DNA of 21,682 bases from an uncultured Capnocytophaga sp. Lineage in GTDB: Bacteria > Bacteroidota > Bacteroidia > Flavobacteriales > Flavobacteriaceae. The translations under genes were made by a program, and so were the position numbers. Below the pieces are notes generated by a model. It made no database searches. It saw nothing but the letters and a program-made list of their open reading frames with translations, and was not told the DNA's origin. The stretch's first letter is position 1; every line of letters begins with the position of its first letter. The DNA lies in NCBI RefSeq assembly GCF_937936315.1, contig NZ_CALGWU010000008.1, positions 1-21,682 on the forward strand. Direction: 5' to 3'. Shown in pieces: positions 6,749-14,542 of the stretch.

Positions 6749-7980
6749 TGGCTAAAAAACAAGTAGAATATTGTTCATTCTGCGGTCGTGCAGAACCCGA
6801 AACCGAGATGCTCATTCGCGGTATGGCTGGTAATATATGCAACTATTGTGTAGAACAAGCCAATATCATTATAGAAGAAGCATTTGGAGCTAAAGCTCAA
6901 AAAGTAAAAGAGACCGTATCAGGTGATATGACTCTCAAAACACCTCAAGAAATTAAACAATTCCTCGACCAATATGTGATAGGTCAGGATTTTACTAAAA
7001 AAATTCTCTCTGTAGCAGTATACAACCACTACAAGCGTCTGCAACAACCTAATGCTGATGATGAGGTAGAAATCCAAAAGAGTAACGTGATAATGGTTGG
7101 CGAAACAGGTACTGGTAAAACCTTGGTAGCCCGTACCATTGCCAAAATGCTCAATGTGCCTATCGCTATTGTAGATGCTACAGTACTTACTGAAGCAGGC
7201 TATGTGGGCGAAGATGTCGAAAGTATCCTCACACGTTTGTTACAAGCAGCCGACTATGATGTGGAAAAAGCTGAAAGAGGGATTGTGTTTATAGACGAAA
7301 TCGACAAGATTGCCCGTAAGAGCGACAACCCTTCTATCACTCGAGATGTATCCGGGGAAGGAGTGCAACAAGCGCTGCTTAAACTTCTTGAAGGCTCTGT
7401 GGTGAACGTGCCTCCTAAAGGTGGACGCAAACACCCTGACCAAAAATATATAGAGGTAAATACCGAACATATTTTGTTCATAGCAGGAGGAGCTTTTGAT
7501 GGTATTGAACGTGTGATTTCTAAACGCCTCAATATGCAATCTGTGGGTTACAATTCGTCTAAAAATACACAAGTAGATAGGAAAAATTTGGTACAGTATA
7601 TCATACCAAAAGACTTAAAAGATTTTGGTTTAATCCCCGAAATCATAGGTCGTTTACCTGTGCTAACCTATATGAACCCATTGGATAAGCACACATTACG
7701 TATGATTCTCACCGAACCTAAGAATGCCATTATCAAGCAGTACAAAAAACTCTTTGAAATGGATGGTATCAATTTTGATATAACTGAAGAAGCTCTCGAT
7801 TTTATTGTCGAAAAAGCCTTAGAGTATAAACTCGGTGCTCGTGGATTGCGTTCACTATGTGAGAATATCCTCACCGATGCAATGTTTGAGCTCCCTAACT
7901 CAGGTGTCAAAGAACTGAAAGTTACTAAAGAGTACGCTGAAGAAAAACTCAATAAATCAACTTTGCAAATTGCTTCCTAA
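6748..7980 (+). CDS. clpX: ATP-dependent Clp protease ATP-binding subunit ClpX
   Basis: ClpX is the hexameric AAA+ unfoldase that feeds substrates to ClpP. The N-terminal zinc-binding domain has C9, C12, C31 and C34. Walker A is GETGTGKT (118-125) and Walker B is FIDEID (181-186). The pore-1 loop is GYVG (151-154). The RKH pore motif is at 227-229 and sensor 2 is GARGLR (363-368). The ClpP-docking loop, usually an I/V-G-F tripeptide, reads V266-G267-Y268. The length of 410 is typical. The start overlaps the clpP stop by one base. All catalytic features are intact. Confidence 0.96.
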   Translation: MAKKQVEYCSFCGRAEPETEMLIRGMAGNICNYCVEQANIIIEEAFGAKAQKVKETVSGDMTLKTPQEIKQFLDQYVIGQDFTKKILSVAVYNHYKRLQQPNADDEVEIQKSNVIMVGETGTGKTLVARTIAKMLNVPIAIVDATVLTEAGYVGEDVESILTRLLQAADYDVEKAERGIVFIDEIDKIARKSDNPSITRDVSGEGVQQALLKLLEGSVVNVPPKGGRKHPDQKYIEVNTEHILFIAGGAFDGIERVISKRLNMQSVGYNSSKNTQVDRKNLVQYIIPKDLKDFGLIPEIIGRLPVLTYMNPLDKHTLRMILTEPKNAIIKQYKKLFEMDGINFDITEEALDFIVEKALEYKLGARGLRSLCENILTDAMFELPNSGVKELKVTKEYAEEKLNKSTLQIAS

Positions 7981-8004
7981 CTCTTAACTCTTACCTAAAT
8001 AACA

Positions 8005-8607
8005 ATGGAAAAAACACAAATCATCCGCAATAGTCTACTAAAAGCTGTTTCCTACGAGACCTATCGCAATCTAATAGATAAGTATGAAGCCGAAGGTAAG
8101 TCAAGTGGAGAAGAACAGACCGAAGAACGTGTGTATTACACAGCGCTCAACCAAAAACGCTATAAACGTTTGGATAAAACGATAGAAATACCCGAAGAAA
8201 AGGCGCAATTCTTTATAAACTACCCTAAAAGCGTTTGCTTGTTAGTTATAACCGAAAGTTGGTGTGGTGATGCAGCTCAAATTGTACCCGTAGTACATAA
8301 AATAGCTGAACTCAACCCTAAAATCACTATGAAACTTGTTTTTAGAGATGAAAATGAAGAGTTGATGAATCTTTTCCTAACCAATGGTGGTAAGGCAATT
8401 CCAATAGTAGTGTTTTTAGACTTAGAGGATAAGGTGTTGGCACATTGGGGCTCTCGTCCGTCAGTGGCTACCAAAATGGTAGAAGAAGAAAAAGCTAAAA
8501 ATGGCAAACTTTCTCCTGAGTTCAAAGAAGAACTACAAAGATGGTACAACCAAGATAAAGGTGCTACCATTGTAGATGATTTCAAGAAGATTTTAGAAAC
8601 TATATAA
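8005..8607 (+). CDS. Thioredoxin-fold protein (Thioredoxin_9-like)
   Basis: A cytosolic protein of 200 residues with a helical N-terminal third and a thioredoxin-like core. The active-site position reads ESWCGDAAQ with C87, so the second cysteine of a CxxC pair is replaced by alanine. The cis-proline before the last sheet is probably P133 (AIPIVVFLD). This arrangement matches the Bacteroidota Thioredoxin_9-type family, in which WCGD is conserved. One cysteine remains at this site (the other, C78, is in the preceding strand), so classic dithiol exchange is unlikely. A monothiol or binding role is inference. It starts 24 bases after clpX in a short gap with repeated 'ctcttaa' text. Confidence 0.82.
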   Translation: MEKTQIIRNSLLKAVSYETYRNLIDKYEAEGKSSGEEQTEERVYYTALNQKRYKRLDKTIEIPEEKAQFFINYPKSVCLLVITESWCGDAAQIVPVVHKIAELNPKITMKLVFRDENEELMNLFLTNGGKAIPIVVFLDLEDKVLAHWGSRPSVATKMVEEEKAKNGKLSPEFKEELQRWYNQDKGATIVDDFKKILETI

Positions 8608-8620
8608 TAATAATTTTAAT

Positions 8621-9259
8621 ATGAAAAAACTTACTTTTGTTGCAATAGCTGCATTGTCTTTCTTTTCAGCTACAGCCCAAGAAGGAACTTCTACACGCAC
8701 TACTACGCGTTCTACAACTCAAGCGACTCCTGTAGAAGTAGTACAAGAGGAAAAAATCCCCACTACACTATCTGAACAGTTTCAGTATATGGTCGATAAG
8801 TCAAACTCTTACGAGAGATTTAAACTGATTGACAAAACTAAATTAGCTGTTTTTCAACGCAGTATGAACGATAGCATCAATAGTGTGAAATCCCGACTTG
8901 AAGCTGAAAAGCAAACTGTAAAAACACACGAAAATACTATCAAAACCCTCAATGATAATATTGCAGAACTACAAACAACACTTGATGAAACTAAAAACCA
9001 AAAAGATAGTATGAATATCTTTGGCGCATTGCTATCCAAAGGTTTGTATAATACTATTATGTGGGGAATAGTATTAGTTTTGGCAGTATTACTCATTTTC
9101 TATATCTATAGATATGCTAACGGAAATGTAGTTACTAAAAAATCTATCAGCGACTTAGCCGAATTGCAAGAAGAGTATGAAAACTATCGCAAAGCAGCTA
9201 TCGAGCGCGAACAAAAAGTGCGTCGCCAGTTGCAAGACGAAATAAATAAACACCGTTAA
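8621..9259 (+). CDS. Exported coiled-coil membrane protein upstream of trmD
   Basis: Residues 1-19 form a signal peptide (MKKLTFVAIAALSFFSATA, with an AxA cleavage site before Q20). A Thr/Ser-rich linker follows (21-35). Residues about 78-130 are heptad-like coiled coil. A single membrane helix lies at about 144-164 (TIMWGIVLVLAVLLIFYIYR). The C-terminal tail (172-212) is a charged helix rich in Glu, Arg and Lys. The layout suggests an envelope-anchored protein with a periplasmic coiled coil and a cytoplasmic helical tail. It contains no methyltransferase motif. Homologues next to trmD in related genomes can carry a transferred 'tRNA (guanine-N1)-methyltransferase' name, which should not be trusted. 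trmD begins 4 bases after its stop. Confidence 0.8.
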   Translation: MKKLTFVAIAALSFFSATAQEGTSTRTTTRSTTQATPVEVVQEEKIPTTLSEQFQYMVDKSNSYERFKLIDKTKLAVFQRSMNDSINSVKSRLEAEKQTVKTHENTIKTLNDNIAELQTTLDETKNQKDSMNIFGALLSKGLYNTIMWGIVLVLAVLLIFYIYRYANGNVVTKKSISDLAELQEEYENYRKAAIEREQKVRRQLQDEINKHR

Positions 9260-9263
9260 ACCG

Positions 9264-9938
9264 ATGCGTATTGATATCATATCAGTAGTTCCTGAAATAA
9301 TGGAGAGCCCCTTTGCCTACTCTATTATGAAACGTGCTATTGATAAACAATTAGTGGAAGTGCATTTCCACAATCTACACGACTATGCTAACAATGCTTA
9401 TCGTCAAGTAGATGATTATCAGTTTGGTGGAGGAGCAGGAATGGTGTTGATGATAGAACCAATCGATAAGTGTATTTCAGCCTTAAAAGCCGAAAGAGAT
9501 TATGACGAGGTGATATTCCTCACCCCCGATGGTGATACACTCCAGCAAAAGATGGTTAATCAGCTTTCGTTAGCTGAAAATATTATCATCTTATGTGGGC
9601 ACTTCAAAGGGGTAGACCAGCGTGTGCGCGACCATTTTATCACTAAAGAAATCTCCATAGGCGACTATGTGCTTTCAGGGGGAGAATTAGGGGCTGCTGT
9701 GCTCTGCGATGCAATTATTCGTCTCATACCTGGTGTTCTCTCCGACGAAACTTCAGCCCTTACTGATTCGTTTCAAGACAATTTGTTAGCACCTCCAGTC
9801 TATACGCGTCCAGCTAACTACAAAGGTTGGGAAGTACCCGAAATCCTTACCAGTGGTAATACGCCTAAAATAGAGCAATGGCGGGAAGATATGGCTTATG
9901 AACATACTAAAACCAAACGTCCCGACTTATTAAAATAG
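9264..9938 (+). CDS. trmD: tRNA (guanosine(37)-N1)-methyltransferase TrmD
   Basis: TrmD methylates N1 of G37 in tRNAs to prevent +1 frameshifting, using S-adenosylmethionine bound in a deep trefoil knot. The 224-residue length is typical. Diagnostic text includes the N-terminal FGGGAGMVLM (54-63), ILCGHFKGVDQR (109-120), and the knot loop IGDYVLSGGELGA (132-144). The catalytic/tRNA-binding stretch DSFQDNLL (168-175) follows, then YTRP. The C-terminal domain ends at PDLLK. The enzyme acts as a homodimer. In many bacteria trmD sits with rpsP, rimM and rplS; here none is adjacent, and its neighbours are a membrane protein and an acyl-CoA synthetase. Confidence 0.96.
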   Translation: MRIDIISVVPEIMESPFAYSIMKRAIDKQLVEVHFHNLHDYANNAYRQVDDYQFGGGAGMVLMIEPIDKCISALKAERDYDEVIFLTPDGDTLQQKMVNQLSLAENIIILCGHFKGVDQRVRDHFITKEISIGDYVLSGGELGAAVLCDAIIRLIPGVLSDETSALTDSFQDNLLAPPVYTRPANYKGWEVPEILTSGNTPKIEQWREDMAYEHTKTKRPDLLK

Positions 9939-9950
9939 CAAAAAATCTTA

Positions 9951-11585
9951 ATGAATAAAAACTTAGCTTATATTTATGGAGCTTCTGATATTTCTCTTTT
10001 AGGAGAAACTATCGACCAGAACCTTCGTAGAACAGTAGAAAAATTTCCTCATAAAGATGCACTCATTTCTGTACATCAAAATTATAGGGCTACCTATAGA
10101 GAGTTTTATGCACAAGTAACAGCAGTAGCTAAAGCGCTCATTGCTTTAGGGGTAAAACAAGGTGATAGAGTAGGAATTTGGTCGCCTAATTGCTATGAGT
10201 GGACGCTCTTGCAGTATGCTACCGCCAAAATAGGCGTGATAATGGTTAATATCAATCCTGCTTACCGTACGAGTGAACTGATTTATGTAATCAACCAATC
10301 TGGAATATCGTTTATTTTTGCAGCTCCTGAATTTAAGAGTAGCAACTATAAAAAAATGATTGACGATGCGCGTGAGTTTACTGAAACCCTTAGAAAAGAA
10401 GTCTATTGGGGAGATAGCTGGGAACGCTTTTTAGAAAATGGTAAAAAAGTTACGGACGAGAAATTACTTTCTTTTGAAGAAAAAGTACAGTTCGACGATC
10501 CCGTAAATATACAGTATACTTCAGGTACTACGGGCAACCCCAAAGGTGTTACTCTTTCTCATCACAATATTCTCAACAATGGTTATTTCATTGGTATTCG
10601 TATGAACTATACCGAGAAAGATAGGGTGTGCATTCCAGTGCCTTTTTATCATTGTTTTGGGATGGTAATTGGTAATATTGCTTGTACAGTTCACGGAGCT
10701 ACAATGGTAATTCCTAATGATAGTTTTGATGCTACCCAAACACTCGAGGCGGTAGAAAAAGAAAAATGTACTTCGCTTTATGGAGTGCCTACAATGTTCA
10801 TTTCAGAGCTCTATATATTAGACAAACACCCTTACGATTTGTCGAGTTTACGTACAGGAGTAATGGCAGGAGCTTTGTGTCCTCCCGAGATTATGAAACG
10901 TGTGAAAGAGCAAATGAATATGCACGAAATCACGATATGCTACGGTATGACCGAAACTTCTCCCGTATCTACACAAACTAAAATAGGAGCGCCTTTCGAG
11001 AAACAAATTCACTCAGTGGGTACTATCCACGATCATTTGGAAATTAAGATTATCAACCCCGAAACTAAAGCAATTGTAAAACGTGGAGAAAATGGTGAAC
11101 TCTGTACACGTGGCTATTCAGTGATGTTGAAGTATTGGAATAGTCCACAGGCTACACAGCAGGTAATAGATGAACAACGCTGGATGCACTCTGGCGATTT
11201 AGCAATGATGGATGAAGATGGTTATATCCACATTTCAGGTCGTATCAAAGATTTGATTATTCGCGGAGGTGAGAACATTTCTCCTAAAGAAATAGAGGAC
11301 TTCCTCTACACGTATGAAGGGGTGTTGGATGCTCAAGTTATTGGAGTACCAAGCAAGAAATACGGTGAAGAAGTAATGGCTTGGATCAAAACTAAAGAAG
11401 GGGTAACCCTCACTGAACAAGAACTTCACGATTTTTGCAAAGGTCGTATTGCTCACTATAAAGTACCTCGTTATTGGAAGTTTGTAGATGAATTCCCAAT
11501 GACTATCTCAGGTAAAATACGCAAGGTGGAAATGCGTGAAATATCTGCAAGAGAACTTGGTTTAGATACCGAAGAAGAATTATAG
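9951..11585 (+). CDS. Acyl-CoA synthetase (AMP-forming), FadD-like
   Basis: This enzyme activates a fatty acid to acyl-AMP and then acyl-CoA. The phosphate-binding loop is YTSGTTGNPKG (189-199). The A5 motif is YGMTE (331-335) and the A7 motif is SGD at 414-416. The hinge is GRIKDLIIRGGENISPKE (430-447). The catalytic lysine is K522 in the TISGKIRK motif. The length of 544 suits the medium-to-long-chain FadD/FadD13-like group. The chain length cannot be read from the sequence. The gene starts 12 bases after trmD and is the last plus-strand gene. Its stop overlaps the end of the convergent minus-strand gene by 6 bases, and a strong terminator lies about 45 bases beyond. Confidence 0.9.
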   Translation: MNKNLAYIYGASDISLLGETIDQNLRRTVEKFPHKDALISVHQNYRATYREFYAQVTAVAKALIALGVKQGDRVGIWSPNCYEWTLLQYATAKIGVIMVNINPAYRTSELIYVINQSGISFIFAAPEFKSSNYKKMIDDAREFTETLRKEVYWGDSWERFLENGKKVTDEKLLSFEEKVQFDDPVNIQYTSGTTGNPKGVTLSHHNILNNGYFIGIRMNYTEKDRVCIPVPFYHCFGMVIGNIACTVHGATMVIPNDSFDATQTLEAVEKEKCTSLYGVPTMFISELYILDKHPYDLSSLRTGVMAGALCPPEIMKRVKEQMNMHEITICYGMTETSPVSTQTKIGAPFEKQIHSVGTIHDHLEIKIINPETKAIVKRGENGELCTRGYSVMLKYWNSPQATQQVIDEQRWMHSGDLAMMDEDGYIHISGRIKDLIIRGGENISPKEIEDFLYTYEGVLDAQVIGVPSKKYGEEVMAWIKTKEGVTLTEQELHDFCKGRIAHYKVPRYWKFVDEFPMTISGKIRKVEMREISARELGLDTEEEL

Positions 11586-12068
11586 ATAAAAAGGATCAAT
11601 AGTTTTTGTAACTAAACTATTTGCTATCAAGAGTTGGTTTTCTGGTAAAGCCAACTCTTTATTTTTGGTAATCAAATCATCGGCTTGAGCTATGAGAGCG
11701 TAGAGATAATCAGTGATGGAATGCACCCAGCAGCTGATAGGTATTTTGGCAATAGCGCGCAATTGGCGGAGGAGCACAATCATTTCAAAGCTATTCGCAG
11801 GACTATCTACTAAAATGTGCAGTTTGTCTTTAAAAGGTAACTCTCTGATAAAATCTTGTTGGGTACTGTTTTCTAAAAGAAGGGAAGCAGGAATATAAAT
11901 GTATGTTTCTTCACGAGTAAGTACTTGAGGTAGTTCCTCTAAAGTACTAACTACCATTAGTTCATCGGTGATAATGCGCAAAGGGGGCACTTCTTTTAAA
12001 TACCCCATTGCATGAAATCCGCGTTCATAAGGTGGCACGCCAGCTATGGCATTATGCGTTTCTGTCAT
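11580..12068 (-). CDS. Short methylmalonyl-CoA mutase large-subunit-like protein
   Basis: The 162-residue protein resembles pieces of the large subunit (MutB) but is about a fifth of its normal size of roughly 700. Near the start, AGVPPYERGFHAMGY (9-23) matches the MutB text 'AG-I-P-P-Y-L-R-G-P-Y-x-x-M-Y'. Near the end, ELALPENQLLIANSLVTKTIDP recalls the MutB stretch from 'ALP' through 'ARNTQ' to 'TK-x-x-DP'. The B12-binding domain and most of the TIM barrel are absent, so catalysis is not expected. The start overlaps the small-subunit gene by 17 bases, the position mutB normally holds. It may be a decayed gene still kept open, or a repurposed small protein. The terminator of the convergent gene lies inside its 3' end. 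Confidence 0.6.
   Translation of the reverse strand: MTETHNAIAGVPPYERGFHAMGYLKEVPPLRIITDELMVVSTLEELPQVLTREETYIYIPASLLLENSTQQDFIRELPFKDKLHILVDSPANSFEMIVLLRQLRAIAKIPISCWVHSITDYLYALIAQADDLITKNKELALPENQLLIANSLVTKTIDPFYL
11629..11665 (+). terminator. Intrinsic terminator of the acyl-CoA synthetase transcript
   Basis: AAGAGTTGG (11629-11637) pairs with CCAACTCTT (11651-11659). The stem continues inward by four more pairs (one T-G) to a five-base loop, about 13 pairs in all. A T-rich tail (TATTTTT) follows on the plus strand. On the minus strand no T tract follows, so it should end only plus-strand transcripts. It lies inside the coding end of the convergent gene. Confidence 0.75.
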
Positions 12069-13134
12069 AGTCTTCTTGTTTTAAGCGTTTTTCAAAAGAT
12101 TCCCACAAGCGTTTGAGTTCTAATACTTCAGATGATTTTTTTTTGCTAAAAGGATAGAAATCCCAATCTTTACGGCTGTATAAATCTATGGCAGGTAAAG
12201 AAGCGCACTGCTCATTAAAAAGCGCTTGCTCTCGTTGTGATTTCTGTTTTATGTCCTTTATCAAGCTAAAGTCTTTTGTGATAGCCGGAAGTCCCCCTTT
12301 TTTTGTAATCTGCTCTAGCATCACAAGGGCTTTTTTGTACATTTCATAACTGAGACTTTCTATAGCATACATCCCATTAAGCAGAGTAGAGTTGCGTGTA
12401 GCTGTGATGTTCTGAATGGTTGCTACATTAGCTTTTTCAGTATTTAGGTTGTTATTTTTAAAGAAAAGAGGATTTTTAGGCAGTAGATAATCAGCACCTC
12501 CTAACACGGCAGCTTCATAAGCTAATTGTACATAGTTTTCGTTGTATGATGATTTCAGCAGCGATAAACCTCTACTTGATACTTCAGCGATGAGGCAAAG
12601 GGGTAGGGTAGGGAGTTGTTCATTTAGTAGTCTGCGAAAAGCGCGCAATTTAGCTATTTCTAATAAAAAAGTGCCTCCTACTGCTACTTTTACATTGAGT
12701 ACATCAGCAGTGTGAGGATTTTCTTTGATTTGGGCTACCCCAAAGGCAATTTGTTGCACCATCGAGGCGCCTGCTTTTTGGTAAATTGTAGTGTCAATAG
12801 CAAATGAGTTAGTAAATAAATACTGCAAGTTTGCAGGTAGCCATTCTTCTACTTCTTTTTGAGTAAGTTTAGGATGTATATCCAACAAAAAGAAAGATAC
12901 CAATTGCTCTTTCCAGAAAGCTATACGTTTAAGAGTTGCTTCTTTATCAGATATAAAAAGAGGGACAGCTACTTGCGTTTTAGTGTTAATAACATAAGGG
13001 CTTTTAACATTTTCGGCAGTGTAAAAAGGCAAAATAGGAATATCTTCTGCTGAAGCGAATATAAGTGACTCGTAGTCTCTTCCCTCCAGCAGATATTGCA
13101 ATTGTTGTTTCCATTGTTTTGCAACGATATCCAT
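12052..13134 (-). CDS. mutA: Methylmalonyl-CoA mutase small (beta) subunit, shortened
   Basis: The family is recognised from several stretches. KQWKQQLQYLLEG (6-18) is near the start, then YQKAGASMVQQIAFG (118-132). VAVGGTFLLEIAKLRAFRRLL (150-170) corresponds to the substrate-barrel element with F/EIAKLRA. Next comes AAVLGGADYL, and late YAIESLSYEMYKKAL matches the 'YYIESLT' region. The C-terminus (DWDFYPFSKK then FEKRLKQE) also fits flavobacterial small subunits. The length is 360, against about 450 in related flavobacteria as I recall them, with much of the N-terminal barrel shortened. The small subunit is non-catalytic and needs the B12-carrying large subunit, which here is reduced to 162 residues. 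The type II NADH dehydrogenase gene lies 39 bases upstream. Confidence 0.78.
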   Translation of the reverse strand: MDIVAKQWKQQLQYLLEGRDYESLIFASAEDIPILPFYTAENVKSPYVINTKTQVAVPLFISDKEATLKRIAFWKEQLVSFFLLDIHPKLTQKEVEEWLPANLQYLFTNSFAIDTTIYQKAGASMVQQIAFGVAQIKENPHTADVLNVKVAVGGTFLLEIAKLRAFRRLLNEQLPTLPLCLIAEVSSRGLSLLKSSYNENYVQLAYEAAVLGGADYLLPKNPLFFKNNNLNTEKANVATIQNITATRNSTLLNGMYAIESLSYEMYKKALVMLEQITKKGGLPAITKDFSLIKDIKQKSQREQALFNEQCASLPAIDLYSRKDWDFYPFSKKKSSEVLELKRLWESFEKRLKQEDYDRNA

Positions 13135-13173
13135 TCCTATTTATCTATTACCTAACACCTATAGTCTGTCGCT

Positions 13174-14448
13174 CTATCCTTTTGCTTTTTCGTTAGGGCG
13201 CAACACCATACGATACGATTGGTCTTTACTGATGTAATAACCTACCCAATTGTACAAAGCTCTCATTTTGTTACGGAAGTTTACCAGCGACATAATGTGT
13301 ATAAACGCCCATATAGCCCACGCGATAAAGCCTTTGAGGAAGATATTCTTAGGCAAATCGGCAACGGCTTGGTTGCGACCAATGATTGCCATAGAACCTT
13401 TATCTACATAACTGAAAGGAGTAGGGTTTACAAAATCTTTATTGAAGTTTTTTCCTAAGTTATTAGCTTGCTGTAAGGCTACTTGTGCAAGCTGTGGGTG
13501 ACCTTCAGGAAAATGAGGGTCGGTTGTCATAATGCTTGAGTCGCCAATAGCATAGATGTTGTCAAAACCATCTACTTTGTTGTAAGCATTGGTTTTCATA
13601 CGTCGCCCGCGCCCTAAGTATTGTTTGTCGTCAATTCCTTTAAAGGTTTTAGCCGAGATACCTGCTGCCCATATTAGGTTGCGCGCATCGAGTATAGTGC
13701 CGTCCGAAAGGTGCACTTCGTCATTTACAAAGTCGGTTACGAGTACTCCTAATTTGAGTTTTACACCTTTTTTTAGCAAGGACATTTTAGTATATGCTTG
13801 AGCTTTTCTACTCATAGGAGAAAGCACAGTATCTTGTCCGTCAATGAGGTAGATGTCTCCTAAATCTTCATAAGTGAGTTCGGGGTAGTCTTTGCGCATA
13901 ATGTTTTGTTTCATTTCAGCAAAAATACCTGATAACTCTACTCCAGTAGGTCCTGCTCCTGCAATGGCAAAAGAAAGCAACTTGCGGCGCAATTCTTTAT
14001 CTTGGGTACGAGTAGCACGCTCTAAGCGCGTATACACCAAATTGCGCAACATCAAAGCATCACCTACAGTTTTCATAGGCATTGCTTTTTCTTCTACATT
14101 TTTGTTGCCAAAAAAGTTAGATTCAGCTCCTGTAGCCATTACCAATATGTCGTATTGCAATTCGCCATTGCTTAAAATTAGTTTGTTTTCCGATGGAACA
14201 ACTTCTTGTAAAGTAGCCATCCTAAAACGTGCATTTTTATATTTGCGAAACAGACGGCGGAAAGGGTAGGAGATAGACGAAGGCTCCATAAAACCCGCTG
14301 CCAATTGGTATAATAGAGGTGGAAAGAAGTTGTAGTTATTCATATCCACCAAAGTGATTTTAAATTTACCAGAGCGATTTAATTCTTTTACTAGTTCTAA
14401 CCCAGCAAAACCACCGCCTACAATTACAATATGTTTTTTGTTTTCCAC
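13174..14448 (-). CDS. ndh: Type II NADH dehydrogenase (NDH-2), FAD-dependent
   Basis: NDH-2 passes electrons from NADH to quinone at the inner face of the membrane without pumping protons. The FAD-binding GGGFAG is at 11-16, followed by the characteristic NYNFFPPLLYQLAAG (38-52). The NADH-binding GAGPTG is at 164-169. The second FAD motif IYAIGD comes late, next to the quinone-site text YPQLAQVALQQ-like LAQVALQQA. A hydrophobic segment (FIAWAIWAFIHIMSLVNF) near the C-terminus should anchor it to the membrane. The length of 424 is usual for the family. It is flanked upstream by the RND-type transporter (94-base gap) and downstream by mutA. No clear promoter is visible in the upstream gap. Confidence 0.9.
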   Translation of the reverse strand: MENKKHIVIVGGGFAGLELVKELNRSGKFKITLVDMNNYNFFPPLLYQLAAGFMEPSSISYPFRRLFRKYKNARFRMATLQEVVPSENKLILSNGELQYDILVMATGAESNFFGNKNVEEKAMPMKTVGDALMLRNLVYTRLERATRTQDKELRRKLLSFAIAGAGPTGVELSGIFAEMKQNIMRKDYPELTYEDLGDIYLIDGQDTVLSPMSRKAQAYTKMSLLKKGVKLKLGVLVTDFVNDEVHLSDGTILDARNLIWAAGISAKTFKGIDDKQYLGRGRRMKTNAYNKVDGFDNIYAIGDSSIMTTDPHFPEGHPQLAQVALQQANNLGKNFNKDFVNPTPFSYVDKGSMAIIGRNQAVADLPKNIFLKGFIAWAIWAFIHIMSLVNFRNKMRALYNWVGYYISKDQSYRMVLRPNEKAKG

Positions 14449-14542
14449 AATGATTATTATTAATTAGTCAATTTGCCAATTTGGTAATGGCTAATTGTTG
14501 TTTCTTTTTATTATTTTGATTATTAAATATTAAACTGATTTT

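Noticed and set aside
7240..7572. Minus-strand open frame of 110 codons inside clpX
   Set aside because: It lies wholly within the well-supported clpX frame, has no promoter and gives no recognisable domain.
13892..14269. Plus-strand open frame of 125 codons inside the NADH dehydrogenase gene
   Set aside because: It is antisense to conserved FAD/NADH motifs. Its translated text is low in structure and shows no family signal.
14449..14542. Possible promoter or operator between the RND-type gene and ndh (repeated 'caatttg' text)
   Set aside because: No TAnnTTTG box is present at a suitable place. The repeated words are common in this AT-rich genome.
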